From the NCBI GenBank assembly GCA_050740315.1, contig JBOIDC010000005.1, forward strand, positions 6,996 through 70,995: a DNA stretch of 64,000 nucleotides, read 5' to 3'. The stretch's first letter is position 1. Every line of letters starts with the position of its first letter. The notes beneath the pieces are model-generated. The model saw only the letters and a list, made by a program, of their open reading frames with translations, searched no databases and had not been told where the DNA came from. The translations under genes were made by a program, and so were the position numbers. The stretch is from JACCYU01 sp050740315 (GTDB lineage Bacteria > Pseudomonadota > Gammaproteobacteria > JACCYU01). Positions 17,971 to 26,310 of this stretch are shown piece by piece.

Positions 17971-18972
17971 GTGGGCAACATACTGGTCGTCGGCGGCGCC
18001 GGTTACATCGGTTCGCATATGGTCGTCACCTTGAGCGACGCCGGCTACAAACCCGTAGTCCTGGACAACCTGTATTCGGGCCATCGGGACGCGGTCATCG
18101 CCGGCGAATTCATCGAGGGCGACCTCCAGGATCGCGAGCTGCTGGAGCGCGTGCTGGATGCGCACGCCATTGTGGGCGTCATGCACTTCGCGGCGCACAT
18201 CGAGGTCGGCGAGTCGGTGCGCGATCCCGCCAGGTATTACCGCAACAACGTCTGCAACACGCAAAATCTGCTGGACGCGATGGTGCGCTACGGCGTTAAC
18301 GCGTTCATTTTTTCATCCACCGCGGCGATCTTCGGCGAGCCGGAATACGTGCCCATCGACGAAAAACACCCGAAGGCACCGGTCAATCCGTACGGGCGCT
18401 CGAAGTGGATGGTGGAGCAGCTGCTGGAGGATTACGATCGCGCCTATGGCCTCAAATCCGTGGCGCTGCGCTATTTCAACGCGGCCGGCGCGGACGCCGA
18501 GGGCCGGCTGGGGGAGCGTCACGATCCGGAGTCGCACCTGATCCCGCTGGTGTTGCAAGCGGCGAGCGGACGCAGGGAATCGGTAACCGTATTCGGAACG
18601 AATTACAACACGCCGGACGGCACCTGCATTCGCGACTACATCCACGTCCAGGACCTGTGCGACGCGCATCTGCGCGCGTTGAAGGGCCTGTTGAGCGGCG
18701 GGGGTAGCGACCGCTTCAACCTGGGCAACGGGCAGGGGTATTCGGTGCAGGAGGTCATCGACGCCGCGGCGCGCGTGACCAGTCTTAAGATACCGGTGGT
18801 GCGCGGCGAGCGCCGCGCCGGCGATCCGGCGCGACTGGTGGCGGATTCCGCCCGCGCGCGCGCCAGGCTCGGCTGGAATCCGCGCTATGTCGATCTCGAC
18901 ACCATCATCGCGCACGCCTGGGCGTGGGAGCGGCGCGCCGGCGATCGCTCGCGGTTCACGGAACCCGTGTGA
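17971..18972 (+). CDS. galE: UDP-glucose 4-epimerase
   Basis: A 333-residue GalE: GGAGYIGSHM for NAD binding, HFAAHIEVGES, STAAIFGEP and YGRSK (catalytic Tyr/Lys), NYNTPDGTCIRDYIHV and LGNGQGYSV, all as in bacterial UDP-glucose/UDP-GlcNAc epimerases. The start is GTG, after a 168-base gap following the WbpM-like gene, so it may have its own promoter; CATACTTTAGAGT near 17851 is a weak candidate. It interconverts UDP-glucose and UDP-galactose (or the N-acetyl forms) as a donor for the polysaccharide. It is the last gene of the surface-sugar block. Confidence 0.9.
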   Translation: MGNILVVGGAGYIGSHMVVTLSDAGYKPVVLDNLYSGHRDAVIAGEFIEGDLQDRELLERVLDAHAIVGVMHFAAHIEVGESVRDPARYYRNNVCNTQNLLDAMVRYGVNAFIFSSTAAIFGEPEYVPIDEKHPKAPVNPYGRSKWMVEQLLEDYDRAYGLKSVALRYFNAAGADAEGRLGERHDPESHLIPLVLQAASGRRESVTVFGTNYNTPDGTCIRDYIHVQDLCDAHLRALKGLLSGGGSDRFNLGNGQGYSVQEVIDAAARVTSLKIPVVRGERRAGDPARLVADSARARARLGWNPRYVDLDTIIAHAWAWERRAGDRSRFTEPV

Positions 18973-19018
18973 TTTTAGGCCTCTAAACTCGATCCGGTTG
19001 CCACACCTCCAGCATGCC

Positions 19019-20344
19019 ATGACCCGCAAGGTATTCATCCAGACCCACGGCTGCCAGATGAACGAGTACGACTCGGCCAAGATGCTGGACGTGCTCCACG
19101 CCTCGCACGACATGACCGCCACGGACGATCCCGAGCAGGCGGATCTGCTGTTGCTCAATACGTGCTCGATTCGCGAAAAGGCGCAGGAGAAGGTGTTTTC
19201 ACAGCTGGGCAAATGGCGCAGGATCAAGGACAACAACCCGCGGCTGGTCATCGGCGTCGGGGGCTGCGTGGCAAGCCAGGAGGGCCGGGCGCTGCACGAA
19301 CGCGCGCCCTGTGTCGACATCGTGTTTGGCCCGCAGACCCTGCATCGCCTGCCGGAGATGCTGGATCAGGTCATGCAGCGCCGCGCGCCGGTGGTCGATG
19401 TCTCTTTTCCGGAGATCGAAAAATTCGACCGGCTGCCGGAGCCGCGCGCGGAAGCGCCGACGGCATACGTGTCGATCATGGAGGGCTGCAGCAAATACTG
19501 CACGTTCTGCGTGGTGCCTTACACGCGTGGCGAAGAGGTCAGCCGGCCGTTCGACGATGTCGTCACGGAGGTGGTCGAACTCGCCGCGCAAGGCGTGCGC
19601 GAGGTCACCTTGCTGGGCCAGAACGTCAACGCCTACCGCGGCGCCATGGCGGATGGAGAGATCGCGGACTTCGCGACGCTGATCGAGTATATCGCCGCCA
19701 TCGACGGCATCGCGCGCATCCGTTACACGACCTCGCATCCGATCGAGTTTTCGGATAATTTGATCGGCGCGTACGCCCGCGTGCCGCAACTGGTCAATCA
19801 TCTGCATCTGCCGGTGCAGAGCGGTTCGGACCGCATTCTCGCGCTGATGAAACGCGGTCACACGGCGCTGGAGTACAAGGCGAAGATTCGCAAACTGCGC
19901 GCGATCCGGCCGGACATCAGCCTGTCATCGGATTTTATTGTCGGCTTCCCGGGCGAGACCGATGACGATTTCGAGGCCACGATGAAGCTCATCGACGACG
20001 TCGGCTTCGATCAGTCGTTCAGCTTCATCTACAGTCCGCGCCCGGGAACGCCGGCGGCGTCGCTGCCGGACCCGCTGCCGCTGGCGGTCAAGAAAGCGCG
20101 TCTGCACAGATTGCAGGCGCGCATCAACCACATGGCGCAGACCATCAGCCGGCGCATGCTCGGCAGCCGCCAGTCCGTGCTGGTCGAGGGGCCATCCCGC
20201 AAGGACCCGGCGTGGCTCGCCGGCCGCACGGAGAACAACCGCGTGGTGAATTTCGCGGGCGACCCAAGTTTGATCGGACAGTTCGCGGACGTGCGCATCA
20301 CGCGGGCCATGAGCAACTCCCTGCGCGGGGAACTCGCCGGCTGA
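19019..20344 (+). CDS. miaB: tRNA-2-methylthio-N6-dimethylallyladenosine synthase
   Basis: A 441-residue radical-SAM methylthiotransferase that modifies A37 of tRNAs reading UNN codons. It has the UPF0004 domain (TKVFIQTHGCQMNEYDS, CSIREKAQ, GGCVASQEG giving three cluster cysteines), the radical-SAM cysteines in CSKYCTFCVVPYTRG, and a C-terminal TRAM domain ending about FADVRITRAMSNSLRGEL. The ATG at 19019 is chosen because family homology begins there. It heads the miaB-phoH-ybeY-lnt cluster, conserved across proteobacteria. Confidence 0.95.
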   Translation: MTRKVFIQTHGCQMNEYDSAKMLDVLHASHDMTATDDPEQADLLLLNTCSIREKAQEKVFSQLGKWRRIKDNNPRLVIGVGGCVASQEGRALHERAPCVDIVFGPQTLHRLPEMLDQVMQRRAPVVDVSFPEIEKFDRLPEPRAEAPTAYVSIMEGCSKYCTFCVVPYTRGEEVSRPFDDVVTEVVELAAQGVREVTLLGQNVNAYRGAMADGEIADFATLIEYIAAIDGIARIRYTTSHPIEFSDNLIGAYARVPQLVNHLHLPVQSGSDRILALMKRGHTALEYKAKIRKLRAIRPDISLSSDFIVGFPGETDDDFEATMKLIDDVGFDQSFSFIYSPRPGTPAASLPDPLPLAVKKARLHRLQARINHMAQTISRRMLGSRQSVLVEGPSRKDPAWLAGRTENNRVVNFAGDPSLIGQFADVRITRAMSNSLRGELAG

Positions 20345-20397
20345 TGCGAAGCGTTCGCGCCGAACATCAGCCGCGCGCATAGCGCGATGCCGTCCGC

Positions 20398-21387
20398 TTG
20401 AACGACCGTCTCGAATCCGTCGCCTTCCTGCTGGAGCCCGCCGATAATCCGCGTCTGGCCAATCTGTGCGGTCCGCTCAATGAGCATCTGCGCCAGATCG
20501 AACGCCGGCTGGGCGTGGAGATCAATAATCGCGGCAATCAGTTCAACATCGTCGGCGAGGCGCGCCCCGTGCAGTCGGCGGCCGAGGTGATCAAGGATTT
20601 GTATGCCGCGACCGCGCAGGAAGTGCTGACGCCGTCCAGCGTTCATCTTTTCCTGCAGGAATCCGACGTGGAAGCCCGGCTGGACGCGGCACAACGGCCG
20701 CGCGGCGAGACCGCGATCCGCACGCGGCGCGGCGCCATCCGCGCGCGCGGTAACAATCAGCTTGAGTATGTCGAAAACATTCGCAACCGCGATCTGACCT
20801 TCGGCATCGGGCCGGCGGGCACAGGCAAGACTTTTCTCGGCGTGGCGTGTGCGGTCGAAGCCCTGGAAACCGCCAAGGTACGCCGGCTGGTGCTGGTGCG
20901 CCCGGCGGTAGAGGCGGGCGAACGGCTGGGTTTTCTGCCGGGCGACATGAGTCAGAAGATCGATCCCTATCTTCGGCCGATCTACGACGCGCTGTACGAA
21001 ATGCTGGGCTTCGAGAAGGTCTACAAGCTGATCGAGCGCAACGTCATCGAAGTGGCGCCGCTGGCCTACATGCGCGGCCGCACCTTAAACGACGCCATGA
21101 TCATCCTCGACGAGGCGCAGAATACGACGATCGATCAGATGAAGATGTTTTTGACCCGCATCGGCTTCGGTTCGACCGCGATCGTCACCGGCGACATCAC
21201 GCAGAGCGACCTGCCGTCGAATCGCAAGTCCGGGCTGCGCCACGTGATCGAGGTGCTCAAGGGCGTGGACGGCGTCGCGTTCAATTTCTTCACCGCCCGC
21301 GACGTGGTGCGGCATCCGCTGGTGCAACGCATCGTCCTGGCGTACGAGCGGGCGGACAGCAAACCATCCGGCGACGCGGAGCCTTGA
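20398..21387 (+). CDS. ybeZ: PhoH-like ATPase (YbeZ)
   Basis: A 329-residue PhoH-family protein linked to rRNA maturation with YbeY. It has an N-terminal KH-like region (LGVEINNRGNQFNIVGEA), the Walker A GPAGTGKTFLGVA, then VRPAVEAGERLGFLPGD, Walker B IILDEAQNT and the ITQSDLP block. The start is TTG at 20398. Its TGA overlaps the TTG start of ybeY, so the two are translationally coupled, as expected for partners. Confidence 0.92.
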   Translation: MNDRLESVAFLLEPADNPRLANLCGPLNEHLRQIERRLGVEINNRGNQFNIVGEARPVQSAAEVIKDLYAATAQEVLTPSSVHLFLQESDVEARLDAAQRPRGETAIRTRRGAIRARGNNQLEYVENIRNRDLTFGIGPAGTGKTFLGVACAVEALETAKVRRLVLVRPAVEAGERLGFLPGDMSQKIDPYLRPIYDALYEMLGFEKVYKLIERNVIEVAPLAYMRGRTLNDAMIILDEAQNTTIDQMKMFLTRIGFGSTAIVTGDITQSDLPSNRKSGLRHVIEVLKGVDGVAFNFFTARDVVRHPLVQRIVLAYERADSKPSGDAEP

Positions 21388-21863
21388 CGGCAACGCACAT
21401 CATCGACGTCGACGTGCCCATCGAGGTTGACGTACAAGTCGCGTGCGATGCGCCGGGCGTGCCGTCGCCCGAGCAGTTCAGAACCTGGGCGGCGGCGTGC
21501 GTGGCGGGCCGTCGCCGCACGCAAGTGGCGGTGCGGGTGGTGGGCGAAGAAGAAGGCGCGCGGTTAAACGAGCAGTACCGCCACGGTCACGGCGCGACCA
21601 ATGTGTTGTCGTTTCCCTTCGAGCCACCGCCGCAGGTTAGTTCATCGCTGTTGGGCGATCTGGTAATCTGCGCGCCGGTCGTTCAGCGTGAGGCGCGCGC
21701 GCAGGCCAAGCCGGACATGTCCCACTGGGCGCATATGATCGTGCACGGCATGCTGCACCTGCAAGGCTACGACCACCAGATCGATGCGCAGGCCGAGGTC
21801 ATGGAAGCGCGCGAAACGCAGATCCTGGCGGCACTGGGTTATCCGAATCCTTATAAATCTTAA
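21384..21863 (+). CDS. ybeY: Endoribonuclease YbeY, rRNA maturation factor
   Basis: A 159-residue single-domain metal-dependent RNase involved in 16S rRNA 3'-end maturation and ribosome quality control. The catalytic zinc motif HGMLHLQGYDH (H-x3-H-x5-H) is intact and the upstream TNVLSFPFE block is present. The TTG start at 21384 overlaps the ybeZ stop by four bases (TTGA). Family homology begins only after a weakly conserved N-terminal stretch, so the exact start carries some doubt. Confidence 0.92.
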   Translation: MTATHIIDVDVPIEVDVQVACDAPGVPSPEQFRTWAAACVAGRRRTQVAVRVVGEEEGARLNEQYRHGHGATNVLSFPFEPPPQVSSSLLGDLVICAPVVQREARAQAKPDMSHWAHMIVHGMLHLQGYDHQIDAQAEVMEARETQILAALGYPNPYKS

Positions 21864-21980
21864 ACGGTTGTAGCGGCATGAGCGCGCCAGTCCCGGCATA
21901 AATGCTGGGCCGCGGCCCAAGACGCCTGACCCGCCTGCAACTGCTGCTCGCAACGATGAGAATCTCGCAGCATTCGCCGC

Positions 21981-23540
21981 ATGAATCATAAGTCAGACAC
22001 ACAGCCCGGTCCGGCCTGGCCCACGCGCCATCCCGTCGTGGCCGACTGGCTGGCCGCGCTGGCCGGTGCGGCGCTCGTGCTGGCCTTCGCGCCGTTCGCG
22101 TGGCGGCCGCTGGCGGTGCTGTCGCCCGGCGTATTGATTTGGCTGTGGCTGCACAGTTCGCCGGCGCGCGCGCTGGGGCGCGGGTATCTGTTCGGCCTGG
22201 CGTTTTTCGGCTGTGGCGTATCCTGGGTATTCAACAGCATTCATGTGTTCGGCGAGGCGCCGGCAGCGCTGGCGGCGCTGATTACGGCGTCGCTGGTGCT
22301 GGTCATCGCGCTGTTTCCGGCGCTGACCGGCTATCTGGTCAACCGTTATGTAAAGGCGCCGGCCGCAATACGTCTGCTGCTTGCGTACCCCGCGGTGTGG
22401 GCCTTGCTCGAATGGACGCGCGGCTGGCTGCTCACCGGTTTCCCATGGCTGACCCTGGGGCAGGCGCAACTGGACTGGCCGCTGGCGGGCCTGATCCCGC
22501 TGCTGGGCGCGACCGGCGCGGGCTGGGCCTGCATGCTGACGGCGGGTGTACTGGTGTATCTGTTGATCGCGCGCGGGCCTCGTCGCTGGATGGCGCTGGC
22601 TGGCATCGCCGGTCTGTGGGCGATGGCCGCGTGGCTTGACACGGTGAATTGGACCGAGCCGCACGGCGAAGCGCTGACCGTCACCTTGATCCAGGGCAAT
22701 ATCGCGCAGGACGATAAAATGAGCTCGGACAGCCGCCGGCCGACCATGAGGCTTTATCGACGGCTGACCCGCGCGCACTGGGATTCTGATCTCATCGTGT
22801 GGCCCGAAACCGCGGTGCCGACCTGGTACGGCCAGGTGTCCGAATCGTTTCTCGATCCGCTGGCGCGCGAAGCGCGGCGACACGGCACCGAACTGGTGAC
22901 CGGCGTGTTCGTGTTCGATCCCCGTACCGGCAAGGCGTACAACGCGGTCGCGCGTCTGGGCGAGCCGCCCGAGTTTTACTTCAAGCGCCATCTGGTGCCG
23001 TTCGGCGAATACATGCCGTTGCGCGGGTGGCTCGAATGGATGGAGGGCATGCTGGTGATACCGATGTCCGATCTGAGCGCGGGCGACGGCCGGCCGCTGC
23101 TGCACTTGCCACGTCTGAATAACCTTGCGGTGGGCATATCGATCTGTTATGAGGCCGCCTACGGCGCCGAGGTCAACGATGCGCTGCCCGGGGCCGGGCT
23201 GCTGATCAACGTCAGCAACGACGCGTGGTTCGGCGATTCGCTGGCCCCGCATCAGCATCTGGAGATCGCGCGCCTGCGCGCGGCGGAAACGCAGCGCCTT
23301 CTGCTGCGTGCGACCAACACGGGGATTTCGGCGGTGATCGATGCGCAGGGAGAGATCACGAAACGCTCACCGCAGTTCGAAACCCAAGTGCTGACCGCGA
23401 CGGCGCGGCCGCGCCGCGGCATGACGCCGTTCAGCCGCTGGGAAAACTGGCCCGCGGTCCTGCTGTCGCTGTCGTCCTTGCTGGCGGCGCTTGTCTTGAT
23501 GCGCGCAAGGCCAGACAATGCGCGCACGAATACGAGCTAG
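21981..23540 (+). CDS. lnt: Apolipoprotein N-acyltransferase
   Basis: A 519-residue inner-membrane enzyme that adds the third acyl chain to lipoproteins. About seven N-terminal hydrophobic segments precede a nitrilase-like periplasmic domain. The catalytic Glu lies in WPETAVP, Lys in KRHLVPFGEYMP and Cys in SICYEAAYG. A final hydrophobic helix ends the protein. In many gammaproteobacteria corC (ybeX) sits between ybeY and lnt; here only a 117-base spacer is found. Several lipoproteins in this window (LptE and others) would be substrates. Confidence 0.94.
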   Translation: MNHKSDTQPGPAWPTRHPVVADWLAALAGAALVLAFAPFAWRPLAVLSPGVLIWLWLHSSPARALGRGYLFGLAFFGCGVSWVFNSIHVFGEAPAALAALITASLVLVIALFPALTGYLVNRYVKAPAAIRLLLAYPAVWALLEWTRGWLLTGFPWLTLGQAQLDWPLAGLIPLLGATGAGWACMLTAGVLVYLLIARGPRRWMALAGIAGLWAMAAWLDTVNWTEPHGEALTVTLIQGNIAQDDKMSSDSRRPTMRLYRRLTRAHWDSDLIVWPETAVPTWYGQVSESFLDPLAREARRHGTELVTGVFVFDPRTGKAYNAVARLGEPPEFYFKRHLVPFGEYMPLRGWLEWMEGMLVIPMSDLSAGDGRPLLHLPRLNNLAVGISICYEAAYGAEVNDALPGAGLLINVSNDAWFGDSLAPHQHLEIARLRAAETQRLLLRATNTGISAVIDAQGEITKRSPQFETQVLTATARPRRGMTPFSRWENWPAVLLSLSSLLAALVLMRARPDNARTNTS

Positions 23541-23554
23541 CCGGGGGTAACGTC

Positions 23555-25012
23555 ATGAGTCAATCCGCGCCGAATCTGGCCCTTGTTCCCGTGATTCTGT
23601 CCGGCGGTTCGGGCACGCGGCTGTGGCCCCTGTCGCGCCAGCTTTATCCCAAGCAGTTCATCCCGCTGACTGGCGATCACAGCCTGTTCCAGGCGACCTT
23701 GCGGCGGCTGGAAGGACTGGAAAACCTCGCCTTCACGTTGGTTGTATGCAACAACGAGCACCGCTTCATGGCCGCCGAGCAGGTGCGCGCCATCGAGGCA
23801 CACGACGTGCGCCTGATGCTGGAACCGGTCGGGCGCAACACGGCGCCCGCCATCGCGGGGGCGGCGCTGGAAATCTGCGCCCAGGTCGAAGACGCGATCA
23901 TGCTGGTGCTGCCGGCCGACCATATCGTCAAGGACGCGCAAGCCTTTCGCGCCGCCGCCGTGACCGCGCGGCGTGCGGCCACCAAGGGTCATCTGGTGAC
24001 GTTCGGTATCGTGCCCGAGCGCGCGGAAACCGGATATGGCTACATCCATCGCGGTGAGGCGCTGCCGATCGATGATGATGGCCACGGCGATGGCGAGGCG
24101 GCGTACAAGGTAGACGCGTTCCGCGAGAAACCCGATCAGGCCACGGCCCAATCGTATCTGGCGGGGGGCGATTATTTGTGGAACAGCGGCATGTTCTGTT
24201 TCGCGGCACGGCGTTATCTGGATGAACTCAAGCAGTACGCGCCGCGAATCTTCGACGCCTGCGTCAAGGCGCACGAGGCGCGCGCGCGCGATCTGGATTT
24301 TATCCGGCTGGACAAGGCCGCGTTTCAGGCCTCGCCTAGCGACTCCATCGATTACGCCGTGATGGAAAAGACATCATCGGCGGTGGTCATCCCGTTGCAG
24401 GCCGGCTGGAGCGACGTTGGTTCCTGGCATTCGCTGTGGGAGGCAGAAAGGCGCGACGCCAACGACAACGTAGAGGTCGGCGACGTCTTAAGCGAGGCCT
24501 GCGAGGGCTGCTACATCAACGCCGCCCACCGGCTGGTGAGCGCGGTGGGCCTCAAGGATCAGATCATCATCGAAACCGCGGACGCGGTGCTGGTGGTGCC
24601 GCGCGTCCGCGCGCAAGATACGAAACAAATCGTCGAGCAGCTGAAGTCGCGCGGCCGCGAGGAAGTCAATACCCATCGCAAGGTGTACCGGCCGTGGGGC
24701 GATTACGAGGGCATCGATCTCTCCAGCCGTTTTCAGGTCAAGCGTATCACGGTCAATCCCGGCCAGACCCTGTCCTTGCAGATGCACCACCATCGCGCCG
24801 AACACTGGGTGGTGGTCACCGGCACCGCCAGAGTGACGCGCGGCGATGAGGTGTTTCTGCTGAGCGAAAACGAGTCCACGTTCATCCCCACCGGCACCCG
24901 CCACCGGCTGGAAAACCCCGGCAAGATCCCGCTGGAACTGATCGAAGTGCAAAGCGGGAGCTATCTGGGCGAGGACGACATCGTGCGGTTTGAGGATAAT
25001 TATGGGCGCTAG
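23555..25012 (+). CDS. manC: Mannose-1-phosphate guanylyltransferase / mannose-6-phosphate isomerase
   Basis: A 485-residue bifunctional enzyme that makes GDP-mannose. The N-terminal nucleotidyltransferase has GGSGTRLWPLSR, LEPVGRNTAPA and FREKPD. The C-terminal cupin domain carries RPWGDYEGID, then TLSLQMHHHRAEHW for isomerase metal binding. The ATG at 23555 is 14 bases after the lnt stop and starts immediately before the LVPVILSGG strand. GDP-mannose can feed GDP-rhamnose, GDP-fucose or mannosyl transfer, so this gene may serve the polysaccharide locus 5 kb upstream. That link is inferred. Confidence 0.93.
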   Translation: MSQSAPNLALVPVILSGGSGTRLWPLSRQLYPKQFIPLTGDHSLFQATLRRLEGLENLAFTLVVCNNEHRFMAAEQVRAIEAHDVRLMLEPVGRNTAPAIAGAALEICAQVEDAIMLVLPADHIVKDAQAFRAAAVTARRAATKGHLVTFGIVPERAETGYGYIHRGEALPIDDDGHGDGEAAYKVDAFREKPDQATAQSYLAGGDYLWNSGMFCFAARRYLDELKQYAPRIFDACVKAHEARARDLDFIRLDKAAFQASPSDSIDYAVMEKTSSAVVIPLQAGWSDVGSWHSLWEAERRDANDNVEVGDVLSEACEGCYINAAHRLVSAVGLKDQIIIETADAVLVVPRVRAQDTKQIVEQLKSRGREEVNTHRKVYRPWGDYEGIDLSSRFQVKRITVNPGQTLSLQMHHHRAEHWVVVTGTARVTRGDEVFLLSENESTFIPTGTRHRLENPGKIPLELIEVQSGSYLGEDDIVRFEDNYGR

Positions 25013-25073
25013 CCCTCGCGTTCGCTTGTAATTTTTATTATTGGATTCACGAATTCTATCGTGGCGCTGCTTC

Positions 25074-26201
25074 CTAAGGATAAATCTTGCGAGTGGAGTA
25101 GTTATTGCGAACGTTCGCGTTGAAATAGGTTCCGACTGAAGAGGCCGAGAGCATGGACTGGTAAACCGGTGCCGGCACGTCCTCGTAGCGATACTCGGAA
25201 CCGCTGCCTGTAAATTCGATATCAAGCAGTTCGTTGAAGTCATTGTAACCCGCGGAGGCAATGGCGGATGAACTCACGCCTTGCCGGGTCAGCGCCCATG
25301 GTTCAAGATTTTCCGCCACGTGCGCGACCTTCTGCGTGACCTGCGTGTGCACCTCAGGGACCCCGAAGTAAGTATCTATAAGCGCATGTGCTGTAGGATC
25401 TGAGGTACCAGCGTTGGTCGTCGCAGATAAGGTGCGCAGCCCCAGTGTATCGAGAATCACCTTGACGATGTCGCCCTCGTGATTGACGTGAACGCGGAGA
25501 TTCGAGCTGTCGAGCCCGGAGGCGAGATCATTCCCGACGCGACTGGCCGGAGAGCCCAGCCCGACGATCCCGACAATTCGGAACTGGTCCACTCGGTATT
25601 TGTCGAGCGGCTTTGGGTAAATGCCATCCCAGATGGCATTGGCATAGAAGTTTCCTTGTGAATGCGCAAGCAAGAGAACCTTACGGCAGTCATTCACGAT
25701 TTCCGTATGGATTGCAGCAACAGCACTTCCAACATCGACATCACCCGCATAGGGCGTATCGGCCGCTGCCAGGATCAAGCGCTCGAGCTCCGCATACTGG
25801 CGCTTCACCCAACCCTTGATCGCGGCTTCTAGCTGCGCCTTGGTTTCGACGCCGACAAAGGGGAGCTTCTCAAGAGAAATGGAGTCCACTTTGCTGTTGA
25901 TCAACGTGATGAAGATCTTCATCGCCTTGAAAAGGCCTTCGTCTTCTAGCTTTTGGTACAGGACCTCTTTGATCTGTTCACGAGTTTCTTCATCTTGGTT
26001 GAAGTAAAGTTCCCATTCCGTGTCGTGCCCTTGGGCTGCCAGTGTTGAATCAAGTTCGCCGCTGATATGCCTTAAATTTTCGCGTGCTCCCTCCCTGGTC
26101 GTGAGCATACCGTTGATATAGCCGGCGTGCAGATTTGAGCCCGTATTTGGACAATGCGCTGAAGCGGAGCTAAAACTACAGGCCAAAAACAGTAGCGACA
26201 A
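25074..26201 (-). CDS. Secreted alpha/beta-hydrolase-like protein, unknown function; apparent frameshift in signal peptide
   Basis: A protein of about 375 residues with one clear feature: LLLAHSQGNFYANAIWDG, a nucleophile-elbow (GxSxG-like, AHSQG) as in lipase-fold proteins, preceded by a strand. I recognise no named family. As read, the open frame begins with TTG at 26201, preceded directly by TAG, and lacks a charged N-terminus. A better start exists in another frame: GTG at 26223 with AAGAGGA seven bases upstream. Its product VKKIRCIVVATV joins a complete signal peptide if one T is removed from the run at 26185-26189. Composition is more A+T-rich than neighbours, suggesting transfer. It follows the 288-residue gene in the same direction. 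Confidence 0.65.
   Translation of the reverse strand: MSLLFLACSFSSASAHCPNTGSNLHAGYINGMLTTREGARENLRHISGELDSTLAAQGHDTEWELYFNQDEETREQIKEVLYQKLEDEGLFKAMKIFITLINSKVDSISLEKLPFVGVETKAQLEAAIKGWVKRQYAELERLILAAADTPYAGDVDVGSAVAAIHTEIVNDCRKVLLLAHSQGNFYANAIWDGIYPKPLDKYRVDQFRIVGIVGLGSPASRVGNDLASGLDSSNLRVHVNHEGDIVKVILDTLGLRTLSATTNAGTSDPTAHALIDTYFGVPEVHTQVTQKVAHVAENLEPWALTRQGVSSSAIASAGYNDFNELLDIEFTGSGSEYRYEDVPAPVYQSMLSASSVGTYFNANVRNNYSTRKIYP
26185..26189 (-). other. Probable single-base frameshift in a T5 run
   Basis: On the minus strand this is a run of five T (GTTTTTGG). Upstream of it, a well-initiated frame (GTG 26223) encodes a charged, hydrophobic signal-peptide start and then stops at TAG. Downstream, the long open frame continues in the adjacent phase. 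Removing one T fuses them into VKKIRCIVVATVLACSFSS, with a signal-peptidase site after ASA or a lipobox-like VLAC. This could be an assembly error, a real mutation, or slippage. Confidence 0.55.
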
Positions 26202-26230
26202 CTATGCACCTTATCTTTTTCACGTTGACG

Positions 26231-26237
26231 TCCTCTT
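26231..26237 (-). promoter_or_regulatory. Ribosome binding site for GTG start at 26223
   Basis: The minus strand reads AAGAGGA, seven bases before the GTG at 26223. The site is well spaced and strong, while the TTG at 26201 has none. It decides in favour of the upstream start and so exposes the frameshift described for this gene. Confidence 0.55.
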
Positions 26238-26310
26238 GAACTGGAGAAGGTTCGCTGAAACGCGCCTATGGAACTTGTCCAACGACCTATGCAGAGGTGA
26301 GGAGACCGTC

